From: Bacillus sp. NEB1478
GTDB taxonomy: Bacteria; Bacillota; Bacilli; Bacillales; Fictibacillaceae
Direction: 5' to 3'
Length of the DNA stretch: 64,000 nucleotides
Assembly: GCF_031582965.1 (NCBI RefSeq)
Contig: NZ_CP134049.1
Coordinates: 3,224,001 to 3,288,000, forward strand
Shown here: positions 43,197-51,994 of the stretch, in pieces
Position numbering within the stretch: the first letter of the stretch is position 1
Layout of the letters: each line of letters begins with the position of its first letter
The notes under the pieces: model-generated
Databases searched by the model: none
What the model was told of the DNA's origin: nothing
The model's input: the letters and a program-made list of their open reading frames with translations, nothing else
Position numbers and translations under genes: made by a program

Positions 43197-44087
43197 ATGC
43201 TTAACAAATTAAAGAAACATTATAAAGACTCTATAACAACGAACCTAGTTCATCAAACTGATTATGTTTGGTTTATTACTCATGCAGGTGAACCGTTTGG
43301 CATTAGACGTTCTACTTTATCTGATTCTGAGCTAAAACTATTATCTTCCATGTTTGAAAACTATAAAGTAGAAACATCCATCACATACTCAACTGCACAG
43401 CAAAAGTGGAAAGATCTTATTTCTGGACGAACAATAAATGAAACCATTGAATTTTATCGGTATATCCACTTTTTCAGCAAGCAGCCTGTCTCCGATTATT
43501 TTGCTTTTTCAGAAGCAGTTAACGGACTATTCCCTGATGAGACTGTCCTTTTATTAAATGAAGATCAATTAAGCGGCGTGATCATTGAAACATCAAAACA
43601 AGATGTGAACGATACCCCTTATGAAGCATTAAAGGATATGCTGTCTACGGATTTCTACATCGACTTAAACATTTATTTAGGTTCCTATAATAATGAGCAG
43701 ACTAATGCAAAACAAACTTATGAGCGTGAACGTGCACAATTTTTGCTGATTAAAAACAATCTGCCGCCTAAGTCCATATACACGACAGCTGATGCCATTC
43801 CGTTATTGCTGCTTCAAGATTCCAGTTCCCAATTGCTAGAAACATTACAAAGTTCTCTCGCAGAATGGATGAATGAAGACAAAGAAACACTAAGCAGCAT
43901 CAAGGTGTTCGTTGAATGCAATATGAATATCTCACTTGCAGCCAAAAAATTATACATTCATCGAAATAGCCTTCAATATCGGGTAGATAAATTTTTTGAT
44001 AAAACCGGAATCGATGTTAAGCAATTTAAAAATGCTTTAACTGTTTATATGGCGATTCTCTCACTGGAACAAAATAAGGACCAATAA
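43197..44087 (+). CDS. yxkF: PucR/CdaR-type regulator (YxkF-like)
   Basis: The 296-residue protein ends in the HTH_30 domain ISLAAKKLYIHRNSLQYRVDKFFDKTG (in part), typical of PucR/CdaR regulators. The N-terminal part has no domain that I recognise. In B. subtilis, yxkF lies next to msmX, and the same pair occurs here, suggesting a link to sugar uptake control. A GGAAAGGA box precedes the start. Confidence 0.8.
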   Translation: MLNKLKKHYKDSITTNLVHQTDYVWFITHAGEPFGIRRSTLSDSELKLLSSMFENYKVETSITYSTAQQKWKDLISGRTINETIEFYRYIHFFSKQPVSDYFAFSEAVNGLFPDETVLLLNEDQLSGVIIETSKQDVNDTPYEALKDMLSTDFYIDLNIYLGSYNNEQTNAKQTYERERAQFLLIKNNLPPKSIYTTADAIPLLLLQDSSSQLLETLQSSLAEWMNEDKETLSSIKVFVECNMNISLAAKKLYIHRNSLQYRVDKFFDKTGIDVKQFKNALTVYMAILSLEQNKDQ

Positions 44088-44130
44088 CAGTCTTTTTGTG
44101 CAACATGCATAAAGAGACTGTTTTATTTTA
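44086..44130 (+). terminator. Intrinsic terminator after yxkF
   Basis: AACAGTCT (44086-44093) and AGACTGTT (44115-44122) pair, followed by TTATTTTA. Confidence 0.8.
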
Positions 44131-44182
44131 GTCATGTCGTCCATTTACGCAGCGCATGTGAACCCGTAAACTTAAAACATCA

Positions 44183-44196
44183 AGAAAACGTTTACA
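44183..44196 (+). promoter_or_regulatory. cre site (CcpA catabolite control)
   Basis: AGAAAACGTTTACA matches the cre consensus TGWAARCGYTWNCW at all but the first base. It lies 20 bases upstream of the msmX start, consistent with catabolite repression of a sugar-transport ATPase. Confidence 0.6.
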
Positions 44197-44216
44197 TTAC
44201 GGAAGGGGATTATAAA

Positions 44217-45314
44217 ATGGCAGGCATTAAGTTAAACAACATCGTAAAACGATATGACAACAAAGTAACAGCAGTTCATGATTTTAACCTTGATATTTCG
44301 GACAAAGAATTCATCGTGTTTGTTGGTCCATCCGGCTGTGGTAAGTCAACTACACTTCGTATGATCGCAGGACTAGAAGAAATTTCTGAAGGAGAGCTTG
44401 TAATCGACGAGCGTGTCGTAAATGATGTTGCACCAAAGGACCGTGACATCGCAATGGTTTTCCAAAACTATGCCCTATATCCGCATATGAACGTTTATGA
44501 CAACATGGCGTTTGGACTAAAGCTTCGTAAATTCAGCAAAGATGAGATCGACAAACGCGTAAAAGAAGCAGCGCGAATCTTAGGTCTCGAGCAATACTTA
44601 GATCGTAAGCCAAAAGCTTTATCAGGCGGACAGCGTCAGCGTGTTGCACTAGGACGTGCTATCGTTCGTGATGCAAAAGTGTTCTTGATGGATGAGCCTT
44701 TATCCAACCTGGATGCAAAACTTCGTGTACAAATGCGTGCTGAAATTACTAAACTTCATCAGCGTCTGCAAACAACGACGATCTACGTAACACATGACCA
44801 AACAGAAGCAATGACAATGGCTACACGTATTGTTGTTATGAAAGATGGACGCATCCAGCAAGTAGGTTCACCGAAAGAAGTTTATGACACACCTGAAAAT
44901 ATCTTCGTAGGCGGATTTATCGGAAGTCCGGCAATGAACTTCCTTAACGGTACGCTTGGAGATGGATTCTTTAAAATCGGTGATACTCAAATCGCGATTC
45001 CAGAAGGAAAAATGAAAGTGCTGCGTGACAAAGGCTATGCTAACAAAGACATCGTTCTTGGAATTCGTCCAGAAGACATTCACGATGAGCCTGTATTCCT
45101 TGAGTCTTCTGCTAATACAAGAATCGAAGCAAAAATTGATGTAGCAGAATTGATGGGAGCTGAAACGTTCCTTTACTCAACTGTAAGCGGACAAGATTTT
45201 ATCGCGCGTGTTGACTCGCGCACAGATATCCGCAACGGCCAAAGCATCTCCCTTGCATTTGATATGAATAAAGCACACTTCTTCGATAAAGAAACTGAAA
45301 TTCGCATACGTTAA
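44217..45314 (+). CDS. msmX: Multi-sugar ABC transporter ATPase MsmX
   Basis: The 365-residue ATPase serves several carbohydrate ABC importers. It has Walker A GPSGCGKST (about 37-45), Q-loop VFQNYALYPHM, signature LSGGQRQRV, Walker B VFLMDEPLSNLDA and H-loop YVTHDQTEA. The C-terminal regulatory TOBE domain includes GIRPEDIHDEP. The start is set by GGAAGGGG. No permease or binding protein genes for sugar are adjacent, as is usual for this shared ATPase. Confidence 0.95.
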   Translation: MAGIKLNNIVKRYDNKVTAVHDFNLDISDKEFIVFVGPSGCGKSTTLRMIAGLEEISEGELVIDERVVNDVAPKDRDIAMVFQNYALYPHMNVYDNMAFGLKLRKFSKDEIDKRVKEAARILGLEQYLDRKPKALSGGQRQRVALGRAIVRDAKVFLMDEPLSNLDAKLRVQMRAEITKLHQRLQTTTIYVTHDQTEAMTMATRIVVMKDGRIQQVGSPKEVYDTPENIFVGGFIGSPAMNFLNGTLGDGFFKIGDTQIAIPEGKMKVLRDKGYANKDIVLGIRPEDIHDEPVFLESSANTRIEAKIDVAELMGAETFLYSTVSGQDFIARVDSRTDIRNGQSISLAFDMNKAHFFDKETEIRIR

Positions 45315-45444
45315 AGAAAACTTAATTGACGCTAGGTTCAGTCAACCTTAGTTGCACCTATACTTTAGACCTAAACTTGTCACTGCGTAGATGAACATCA
45401 TGTTAGCAAGTAATAATTTCTTAAAGTGTAATTAAACCTAGGAC

Positions 45445-45477
45445 GAAAGTCCCTGATTAATTTTCAGGGGCTTTTTT
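45445..45477 (+). terminator. Intrinsic terminator after msmX
   Basis: AAGTCCCTG and CAGGGGCTT (45447-45473) pair with one mismatch, followed by Ts. The 130 bases between the msmX stop and this hairpin contain no gene. Confidence 0.8.
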
Positions 45478-45552
45478 CTATGCAGTCAGGCACAATTTCT
45501 CATTTTAATTTTTTCTGTTATTTTTCTCTATATCGGGGAAAATGTTTAATGA

Positions 45553-45581
45553 TTGACTTAATGCACCAACCTTAATACAAT
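45553..45581 (+). promoter_or_regulatory. SigA promoter of the amino-acid ABC genes
   Basis: TTGACT (45553-45558), a 17-base spacer and TACAAT (45576-45581) form a near-consensus promoter. Confidence 0.75.
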
Positions 45582-45598
45582 AAAACAGATAAAATTTG

Positions 45599-45613
45599 TC
45601 GGATTAAATCCGA
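45599..45613 (+). promoter_or_regulatory. Palindrome directly before the ribosome binding site
   Basis: TCGGATTAAATCCGA is a perfect inverted repeat abutting the AAGGAGGAAG box and lying near the expected transcript start. It could be an operator or an RNA hairpin that limits translation; the regulator is not known. Confidence 0.5.
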
Positions 45614-45629
45614 TAAGGAGGAAGTTTAT

Positions 45630-46412
45630 TTGAAACACACAATTAAATCACTTATCGCACTTGCCTTAACTGCTGTACTTTTATCAGCTTGCGGTACATC
45701 AAATCAGTCTAAAAACACGGGTAGTGATAAAGATAAAAACGTTTTAACGATTGGTACTGAAGCTACATACCCACCATTTTCTTACCGTGATAAAAAAACT
45801 AACGACATTACAGGATACGATGTTGAAGTAGCAAAAGAAGTAGCAAAACGACTAGATATGAAACCAAAGTTCGTTGCTACAGAGTGGAAGAACATGTTTA
45901 CTTCCTTGGACTCTAAGCGTTTTGACGTTGTTGCAAACCAAGTAACCGTAACAGACGAAAGAAAACAAAAATATGAATTTTCAACACCTTATACCGTTTC
46001 CGGTGGACAAATAATCGTCAACAAAGACAATAAAGACATAAAAGGAATTGACGACATCAAGGGGAAAACGGTTGGTACGACACAAGGAAGCAACTATGCA
46101 AAAGTAGCTGAAGAAGCTGGAGCAAAAACAAAGTACTACAAAGGCATCGCTCAAGTACTATCAGACTTAGACGTTAACCGTGTTGATGCGGCAATGAACG
46201 ACCAGCTGTTTATTTTAACTGAATTGAAGAAAACAGATTATAACGTGAAGGCGGTTGGTGAGCCTTTCAATAAAAATAAAATGGCATTTACATTCCGAAA
46301 AGATGATAAAGAATTAGTCAAGAAAGTAAACAAGGCTCTTGAAGATATGAAGAAAGATGGCACTTTAGCAAAAATCTCTAAAAAATATTTTGGAGAAGAC
46401 GTAAGTGAATAA
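45630..46412 (+). CDS. Amino-acid ABC transporter substrate-binding lipoprotein
   Basis: The 260-residue protein has a lipoprotein signal (lipobox LLSAC) and a family 3 solute-binding domain (LTIGTEATYPPFSYRD, GYDVEVAKEVAKRL, VGTTQGSNYAK, AMNDQLF). It is closest in character to cystine/polar amino-acid binders (TcyA/TcyK group); the ligand is not certain. Translation starts at TTG with AAGGAGGAAG. It overlaps the permease gene by eight bases. Confidence 0.9.
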   Translation: MKHTIKSLIALALTAVLLSACGTSNQSKNTGSDKDKNVLTIGTEATYPPFSYRDKKTNDITGYDVEVAKEVAKRLDMKPKFVATEWKNMFTSLDSKRFDVVANQVTVTDERKQKYEFSTPYTVSGGQIIVNKDNKDIKGIDDIKGKTVGTTQGSNYAKVAEEAGAKTKYYKGIAQVLSDLDVNRVDAAMNDQLFILTELKKTDYNVKAVGEPFNKNKMAFTFRKDDKELVKKVNKALEDMKKDGTLAKISKKYFGEDVSE

Positions 46413-47058
46413 GCTTGCTGATATCTTGATCAACTCCCTCCCCTATTTGCTGGAGGGAGCTGTTTTTACTATCGTCATTAGTCTTGTTTCCATTTTGGGA
46501 GCTCTTATTTTTGGATTAGTCATCGCTTTATGCCGTATGTCTTCTATTAAATTTTTATCAGGTATCGCAAAGTGGTATATATCATTTTTTAGGGGAACGC
46601 CATTATTAATTCAATTGCTTATTTTATACAACGGATTTACTTTTTTATATGTACCTGAAGGATGGCAGGCTGCACTCGCTGGATTAATTTTGCATTTCAG
46701 TGCTTATATCGCGGAGTCTTACCGGGGAGCTATTCAGTCGATAGAAAAAGGACAATGGGAAGCTGCTTATTCACTCGGAATGAACCGGTTCACCACTTAT
46801 AAAGAAGTTATCTTGCCGCAAGCCTGGAGAGTTTCAATTCCATCAGTATGGAATTCATTAATTGATATTGTTAAAGCATCCTCAATGGCATCTGTGATCA
46901 CAGTACCTGAGCTAACATTAATGGCTGATCAGATCAGCGCATCACAATTGATTGTGCTCCCGGTATTACTTGAAGCCGCAGTCATATATTGGATCTTAAC
47001 ATCATTATTGGATTGGTTACGAATCATCATGGAAAAACGTATAAGATTAAGCCAATAA
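46405..47058 (+). CDS. Amino-acid ABC transporter permease
   Basis: The 217-residue permease of the His/Glu/Gln/Arg family has about five membrane helices and the EAA loop (QWEAAYSLGMNRFTTYKEVILPQAWR in part). FFRGTPLLIQLLI is a family hallmark. The usual ATPase gene does not follow: a terminator comes directly after the stop. The ATPase must come from elsewhere. Confidence 0.9.
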   Translation: MNKLADILINSLPYLLEGAVFTIVISLVSILGALIFGLVIALCRMSSIKFLSGIAKWYISFFRGTPLLIQLLILYNGFTFLYVPEGWQAALAGLILHFSAYIAESYRGAIQSIEKGQWEAAYSLGMNRFTTYKEVILPQAWRVSIPSVWNSLIDIVKASSMASVITVPELTLMADQISASQLIVLPVLLEAAVIYWILTSLLDWLRIIMEKRIRLSQ

Positions 47059-47095
47059 ACTTCACGTCCTAATTTGCAGGATGTGAAGTTTTTTT
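47058..47095. terminator. Terminator after the permease gene
   Basis: CTTCACGTCC (47060-47069) and GGATGTGAAG (47079-47088) pair with one wobble, followed by seven Ts on the plus strand. The stop of the opposing zinc-ribbon gene lies at its edge. Confidence 0.88.
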
Positions 47096-47339
47096 ACCAT
47101 TCACCAATAAATAACATCACCTCTTGATGGCAGGAATCGCAATAAAAAATATGAGGACATTGGCTTTCCTTAAAATCTTGATTGTAACCATCTTCTAATT
47201 TAAGCTCATCCACTTCCATATAAGCACTATAATCATCAAAGAAATCACTGATCTTCCCTTGATCTGTTACAGAGCGGCCGCATTCCGGGCAGCGGACATT
47301 GATCGTATGAAAGTTATTACATACTGGACACATGCCCAT
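47094..47339 (-). CDS. Small zinc-ribbon protein
   Basis: The 81-residue protein has three Cys pairs: CPVC (4-7), CPECG (about 17-21) and a C-terminal CPH..YCDSCH. This suggests one or two zinc ribbons. The middle is acidic. I do not recognise the family. GAGGGAAACAATC provides a ribosome binding site upstream. Confidence 0.7.
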   Translation of the reverse strand: MGMCPVCNNFHTINVRCPECGRSVTDQGKISDFFDDYSAYMEVDELKLEDGYNQDFKESQCPHIFYCDSCHQEVMLFIGEW

Positions 47340-47355
47340 GATTGTTTCCCTCCTT

Positions 47356-47384
47356 CTAAAAAAGGAGTGGATTATTCCACCCCT
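47356..47384 (-). terminator. Intrinsic terminator after the SASP gene
   Basis: AGGAGTGG and CCACCCCT (47363-47384) pair with one wobble; the minus strand continues TTTTTTAG. Confidence 0.8.
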
Positions 47385-47406
47385 TTTACAGCCATGTTTA
47401 TAGAGT

Positions 47407-47598
47407 TTAGCGAGATCCGCCTAATTGTTGTTGTGCCATTGCTACTAAACGTTTCGTCATTTCCCCGCCGACAGATCCGTTTGCACGTGCAGTTGTGTCT
47501 GGTCCAAGTGTTACACCGAACTCAGATGCGATTTCATATTTCATTTGATCGATAGCCTGCTGTGCACCAGGTACCGCTAATTTATTACGTCTTGCCAT
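47407..47598 (-). CDS. Alpha/beta-type small acid-soluble spore protein
   Basis: The 63-residue SASP coats and protects forespore DNA. It has the GPR protease cleavage region YEIASEFGV and the DNA-binding C-terminus [21 protein letters not shown]. It corresponds in type, and probably in position, to sspB near the yhe genes of B. subtilis, but paralogues cannot be told apart here. A SigG-type promoter and an AAGGAGGTG box precede it. Confidence 0.95.
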   Translation of the reverse strand: MARRNKLAVPGAQQAIDQMKYEIASEFGVTLGPDTTARANGSVGGEMTKRLVAMAQQQLGGSR

Positions 47599-47619
47599 TG
47601 TGTTTCACCTCCTTGTACA

Positions 47620-47649
47620 TATTGTGTATACTTCATAAAACCTGTATGC
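47620..47649 (-). promoter_or_regulatory. SigG-type promoter of the SASP gene
   Basis: On the minus strand GCATA (47645-47649), an 18-base spacer and CACAATA (47620-47626) match the SigG pattern GHATR-N18-CATNHTA with one mismatch, as expected for a SASP gene. Confidence 0.65.
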
Positions 47650-47776
47650 GTATAGATACCTGGCAATTTATAGAGTACTTTCCACACAATTTTACGCTGT
47701 TAAAAAATTGTACGAATGGTTTATACTGATTTATAGTAAAGATAGATAATTGAATGGCATAAAAGTTGGTGAAATG

Positions 47777-48085
47777 ATGTCGAATGACTATGCAGTAAAT
47801 ATGTTCAGAAAAACTATTCCCTTATTTCAAGCTCTCGGTGACCCCGTCAGACAGGATCTTGTTTTGGTATTAGCTGAAACAGAAAAAATGAATGTTACTG
47901 ATATCGCAAATGCTTCTCCTATGTCTCGTCCGACAGTTTCTCACCATTTGAAAATTTTAAGAGAAGCTGGAATCGTTGGAACAGAAAAAAAAGGGAAAGA
48001 AATCTTTTACTTTTTAACGCTCGACCAAACCGTATTACAGCTTAAACAATTGATTAACATTATTGAAGATGAATGTATTCTTTAG
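47777..48085 (+). CDS. ArsR-family transcriptional regulator
   Basis: The 102-residue winged-helix protein (QALGDPVRQDLVLVL; MSRPTVSHHLKILREAGIVG recognition helix) is of ArsR type. There is no CxC metal site in the recognition helix, so it is probably not a classic metal sensor. The start was chosen for its distance from GTTGGTGA; the adjacent ATG at 47774 is equally in frame. It converges on an aldehyde dehydrogenase gene. Confidence 0.88.
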   Translation: MSNDYAVNMFRKTIPLFQALGDPVRQDLVLVLAETEKMNVTDIANASPMSRPTVSHHLKILREAGIVGTEKKGKEIFYFLTLDQTVLQLKQLINIIEDECIL

Positions 48086-48088
48086 ATG

Positions 48089-48126
48089 AGAAAAGCGATT
48101 CAGCTTTAAAGCTGAATCGCTTTTAT
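48089..48126. terminator. Bidirectional terminator between ArsR and aldehyde dehydrogenase genes
   Basis: AAAAGCGATTCAGCTT and AAGCTGAATCGCTTTT form a perfect 16-bp stem (48091-48124) with a two-base loop. Confidence 0.92.
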
Positions 48127-49640
48127 TTTTGTCTAAACTTTTTATAAGCTGATCGAACAAGTGAGACCATTTCTTTTTTATTCGAATAATAAGCCTGTAT
48201 AAGAAATTTAACTTTATCGTATTTATTTTTGTAAGGAAACCAGTTGATTTCATTTTGCTTAAAACCCGGATCCTTCATAACAGACATTTGTCTGCTGAAT
48301 GTAACTAATCCTTCATCACCATGATAATTTCCGATTCCGCTATTCTTTACACCACCAAAAGGCAGATGAGGATTTACAACGGTTATCATTACATCATTAA
48401 TAACAGCGTTACCTGTTATTAACTTAGATACAGTTCGATTAGCACGATCGTTATCTTTCGTCCAAACACTGGCGTTTAATCCAAAGTTAGTGCTGTTTGC
48501 CATTTGAATCGCTTCTTCTTCCCTTTCAAAAGCGATGACCGGCATAACAGGACCGAATGTTTCCTCTTTTAAAATTTTCATCTTATCTGTTAAATTTGTT
48601 AAGATCATTGGCTCCAGATACATACTGTCTTCCCATTTATCTGGATGTTTCCCAGTAAGTAAGAGCGCTCCTTTTTCTAATGCATCTAAAATATGATCTC
48701 TAATCACTTCTTTTTGGCCAGCAAACGTCAATGAGCCTATATCTTCACCCATCTTTAACTTTTTCGTTTCCTCTACGAGCCGGTCAATAAATTCTCCATA
48801 AATCGCGTGCTGAACATATACTCTCTCAATCGACATACACACTTGGCCTGCATTTGTGAAAGCCCCCCACACCGCGCCATTCACGGCTCTTTTTAAGGGT
48901 GCATCCTCAAAAACAATCATCGGATCTTTTCCACCAAGCTCCAAGGTGCATGGTATTAAACGCCTGCTCGCTTCAACACCAATTTTCCTTCCTGTCTCAA
49001 CTGATCCTGTAAAGAAAATATGATTAGGTGTTCCTGCTGCTAATGCTTGCCCCAGCTCTTTCCCGCCATGTGCAACTTGAAGAACATTTTTAGGGAGATT
49101 AATTTCTCTCGCTATCTTTTCGATCAAAAGTCCAATTGTTGGTGTCACTTCCGAAGGTTTTAAAATTACCGAATTTCCAGCAATTATTGCTGAAATGACA
49201 GGTGTCATCGAAAGCTGAAACGGAAAATTCCAAGGAGATATGATTAAAACGGTACCTAAAGGAAAATAATCCACGTAAGAAGACTTTCCTACAAAAAGCA
49301 ATGGTGTCGGTACTTTCTTTCTTCTCAATACTTTTGGTGCGCGTTTTTCATAATGCTGTAAGATATCAATTACAGGCATAATGTCAGAAGTTAAAGCTTC
49401 CGTTTTTACTTTTCCAGTCGCAGAGCAAATTTCATCAACGATTTCATCCAAATTCGCAAGTAAATAATGCTTCATTTTGGTAATATAAGCCAGGCGCGTT
49501 TCCAAGTTTCGTGAAGACCAAAACGCAAAAGCTGATTTTGCCTTCTCATATATTTCGGGAACTTGCTTTACATCTGTTTCTAGCCATTGGTCTATCGTTT
49601 CTCCCGTAGCTGGATGTTTTGCAATCAATACGTTTTTCAT
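48123..49640 (-). CDS. Aldehyde dehydrogenase family protein
   Basis: The 505-residue enzyme has NAD-binding FTGSVETGRKIG, catalytic Glu in TLELGGKDPM and nucleophilic Cys in TNAGQVCMSIERV. PFGGVKNSGIG is near the C-terminus. The hydrophobic membrane-like tail of fatty aldehyde dehydrogenases is absent, but the 40-residue C-terminal basic extension (NKYDKVKFLIQAYYSNKKEM...) is unusual. The ATG at 49640 is eight bases from AAAGGAGGTG. It is divergent from an SDR gene, so a shared aldehyde or alcohol pathway is possible. Confidence 0.87.
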   Translation of the reverse strand: MKNVLIAKHPATGETIDQWLETDVKQVPEIYEKAKSAFAFWSSRNLETRLAYITKMKHYLLANLDEIVDEICSATGKVKTEALTSDIMPVIDILQHYEKRAPKVLRRKKVPTPLLFVGKSSYVDYFPLGTVLIISPWNFPFQLSMTPVISAIIAGNSVILKPSEVTPTIGLLIEKIAREINLPKNVLQVAHGGKELGQALAAGTPNHIFFTGSVETGRKIGVEASRRLIPCTLELGGKDPMIVFEDAPLKRAVNGAVWGAFTNAGQVCMSIERVYVQHAIYGEFIDRLVEETKKLKMGEDIGSLTFAGQKEVIRDHILDALEKGALLLTGKHPDKWEDSMYLEPMILTNLTDKMKILKEETFGPVMPVIAFEREEEAIQMANSTNFGLNASVWTKDNDRANRTVSKLITGNAVINDVMITVVNPHLPFGGVKNSGIGNYHGDEGLVTFSRQMSVMKDPGFKQNEINWFPYKNKYDKVKFLIQAYYSNKKEMVSLVRSAYKKFRQK

Positions 49641-49779
49641 CAATTGCGCACCTCCTTTATATAGTCTTTACATTTCTTACATCATACCTTTTTTTATTTA
49701 GATTGTTTATTAATTTTTATAAATATGATAATATGTCGATATACTTAAACATATGAACACAACTGAAAGGATGTACCTT

Positions 49780-50559
49780 ATGAATAATAAAACTGTATTA
49801 ATAACTGGTGCTTCAAGCGGAATTGGATTAGAATTTGCAAAACTCTTTGCTAAAGACCATTACCATATTGTTCTTAATGCAAGAAACGAAGCAGTTCTGC
49901 AAGAAATAGCTGATGAATTAAGAGCTAAGCATGGCATCCAGGCAACTGTACTCGCAAAAGATTTGAGTTTACCGAATAGTGCTGAAGAATTAACAGCAGA
50001 GCTTATGGCAAAAAATATTCAGATCGATGTTCTAATTAACAATGCAGGCTTTGCAGCATATGGCTCTTTTGAAGAAACATCGTGGAAAGAAGAAAAAGAT
50101 ATGCTGCAAGTAAATATCATGGCCTTAACTACATTAACAAAACAGCTTCTCCCAGCCATGATTAAACGAAACAGCGGGAAAATATTGAACGTAGCTTCTA
50201 CAGCAGCTTTTCAGCCTGGTCCATTAATGGCTGTTTACTATGCAACAAAAGCCTATGTTCTCTCATTCTCGGAAGCAATCAGTTACGAATTAAGAAATAC
50301 AAATGTCACCGTAACCGCTTTATGTCCCGGAGCAACATCAACGAATTTTGAAAAGCGAGCTAGCCTTGAACAGTCACGTCTTTTTCAATCGGGTGCTATG
50401 GGTGCAAATGAAGTAGCACTTACCGGCTATAAAGCACTTATGAATGAAAAGCATATTTCTATTCCAGGCTTTAAAAATAAGGCTTTAGCCCAGCTTGTTC
50501 GATTCCTTCCCCGCAAGGCTGTATTAAACATCGTCCATTATGTACAAGATAAAAAATAA
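49780..50559 (+). CDS. Short-chain dehydrogenase/reductase
   Basis: The 259-residue classical SDR has the nucleotide-binding TGASSGIG, NNAG motif (LINNAGFAAYG), catalytic Ser in NVASTAAF and YxxxK in YYATKAY. PG loop LCPGATST follows. It is an NAD(P)-dependent oxidoreductase of unknown substrate. AAAGGATG six bases upstream fixes the start at 49780, not the earlier ATG at 49753. Confidence 0.9.
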   Translation: MNNKTVLITGASSGIGLEFAKLFAKDHYHIVLNARNEAVLQEIADELRAKHGIQATVLAKDLSLPNSAEELTAELMAKNIQIDVLINNAGFAAYGSFEETSWKEEKDMLQVNIMALTTLTKQLLPAMIKRNSGKILNVASTAAFQPGPLMAVYYATKAYVLSFSEAISYELRNTNVTVTALCPGATSTNFEKRASLEQSRLFQSGAMGANEVALTGYKALMNEKHISIPGFKNKALAQLVRFLPRKAVLNIVHYVQDKK

Positions 50560-50595
50560 GGCTGTTCCTAAGAGATTATTGCCTAAAATAAAAAT

Positions 50596-50645
50596 AAAAA
50601 TGAGCTGATATCCTTTATGATTCAGCTCATTTTCTTATATGAATT
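50596..50645 (+). terminator. Intrinsic terminator after the SDR gene
   Basis: ATGAGCTGA and TCAGCTCAT pair around an 12-14 base loop (50600-50640), followed by TTTCTTAT. Confidence 0.75.
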
Positions 50646-50667
50646 TAAGATTGATTCAAAAAAAAGA

Positions 50668-50687
50668 TTAGTGTAATATTACACTAA
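50668..50687. promoter_or_regulatory. Perfect 20-bp palindrome upstream of the DUF2157 gene
   Basis: TTAGTGTAATATTACACTAA is an exact palindrome 69 bases before the DUF2157 start, in the promoter region and with no T tail. It looks like a dimer operator, for example of a GntR/YtrA- or MarR-type regulator. No such regulator is adjacent. Confidence 0.65.
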
Positions 50688-50755
50688 CAGAGAACTTTTT
50701 TATTACTTATGAGTTTGAACATTGTAACATATACATAAGTTGAGGGGGGGAGATT

Positions 50756-51994
50756 ATGAATCAAAAATGGATGAAACGTGATGGCCAAAAATGGGTAGAT
50801 GAAAAGATTATTACATCTGAACAGCTCGATTTACTGGTAGCTCGTTATCCAAACACAATTGAACAAAATAAACCCAGTCGTGTACTGCCCATTTTAGCAA
50901 GTATACTCATCGGAATTGGTATTTTATCATTCATTGCTTCTAACTGGGGTGAAATACCTCCGCTTGCAAGACTTGCTCTCTTACTCGTAATCATGACAGG
51001 CTTTTACACTGCCGGCGAGGTGTTTGCTAAAAAAGGCAATAATTCACTCAGTACATCCTTTAACTTTCTCGGAATCATTTCATTTGGAGCGAGCATTATT
51101 CTGTTAGGACAGACGTTCCACCTTTCAGCAGTAGATGCTCAGCTTTTTGTATTCTGGAGTTTACCAGCCATCTATTATTTATTTCGTGATCGAAAAAAAA
51201 TCTTTTTCCTCCTTCTCGCTGTAATTACAATCGGCGGACAATTATACAGCATAAGCAATTATGAAAACTTCAGTTATTTATTATTTCTTGTTTTTTTAGT
51301 GAGTATCGGAGGCTACCTATTTTTATACCCGCGAAGACTTGAAGCAAATTTATTTACGATTGGATTAAGCGCACAAGTACTTATGTTCTTATTAACAGAA
51401 GAAATTAATTTTCTCTGGTTCTTCCTGTTTGGATTAGCATTATATACTGCAGGTTTATGGGTCGAGAAATCAGTATTTAAACAAGCGTTTAATCGCATTG
51501 GCACTCTTATCGGTTTTGCATTTGCTTACGGTTTGTATTTATCAATGACAAATGAGTTCTTCTCAGATTTCGATCTACCTAAAACAGCTCTTTATCTCCC
51601 AGGCTTTCTTATTCTATTTGCTGCTGCACTTTATGCAAAAAGAAGTGAAAGCTTATATATGCATTTTTGGGAGCTGCTGATCTTTGTACCTTTCTTTTAT
51701 TTAATGAAGGTTGCCGATCCGCTGTTCGTAGGACTTCTTTATCTAATTGTCATGTTCACCTATTCAGGACTGATGTTGGCAAAAGGATTTAAGAATGAAA
51801 ATCGGCAGCAGATCAATCTCGGAATTGTTCTGTTCATGCTTGTTTGTTTAATGGGTTATTTCAATCTGGCATGGGCTTTTATGCCAAAATCAATATTCTT
51901 TTTGCTTGGTGGAATCCTTCTATTTATTCTGAACGCATTTTTACAGCGAAAGAAAAAACAAATATTGAAAAATGGAGGGCCGCACAATGAGTAA
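50756..51994 (+). CDS. DUF2157 membrane protein
   Basis: The 412-residue protein has a soluble N-terminal segment (KWVDEKIITSEQLDLLVARYP, the DUF2157 start) followed by about eleven to twelve hydrophobic helices. The function is unknown. It overlaps the next gene, a GDYXXLXY protein, by eight bases; these two families occur together in many bacteria, implying a joint role. The ribosome binding site is G-rich (GAGGGGGGGAG). Confidence 0.85.
   Translation: MNQKWMKRDGQKWVDEKIITSEQLDLLVARYPNTIEQNKPSRVLPILASILIGIGILSFIASNWGEIPPLARLALLLVIMTGFYTAGEVFAKKGNNSLSTSFNFLGIISFGASIILLGQTFHLSAVDAQLFVFWSLPAIYYLFRDRKKIFFLLLAVITIGGQLYSISNYENFSYLLFLVFLVSIGGYLFLYPRRLEANLFTIGLSAQVLMFLLTEEINFLWFFLFGLALYTAGLWVEKSVFKQAFNRIGTLIGFAFAYGLYLSMTNEFFSDFDLPKTALYLPGFLILFAAALYAKRSESLYMHFWELLIFVPFFYLMKVADPLFVGLLYLIVMFTYSGLMLAKGFKNENRQQINLGIVLFMLVCLMGYFNLAWAFMPKSIFFLLGGILLFILNAFLQRKKKQILKNGGPHNE

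Noticed and set aside
45315..45630. S-box or lysine riboswitch before the amino-acid importer
   Set aside because: None of the conserved aptamer sequences is present; only a terminator, promoter and short palindrome are seen.
47259..47555. Plus-strand ORF antisense to the zinc-ribbon and SASP genes
   Set aside because: It spans two well-supported minus-strand genes and the SASP terminator, with no ribosome binding site.
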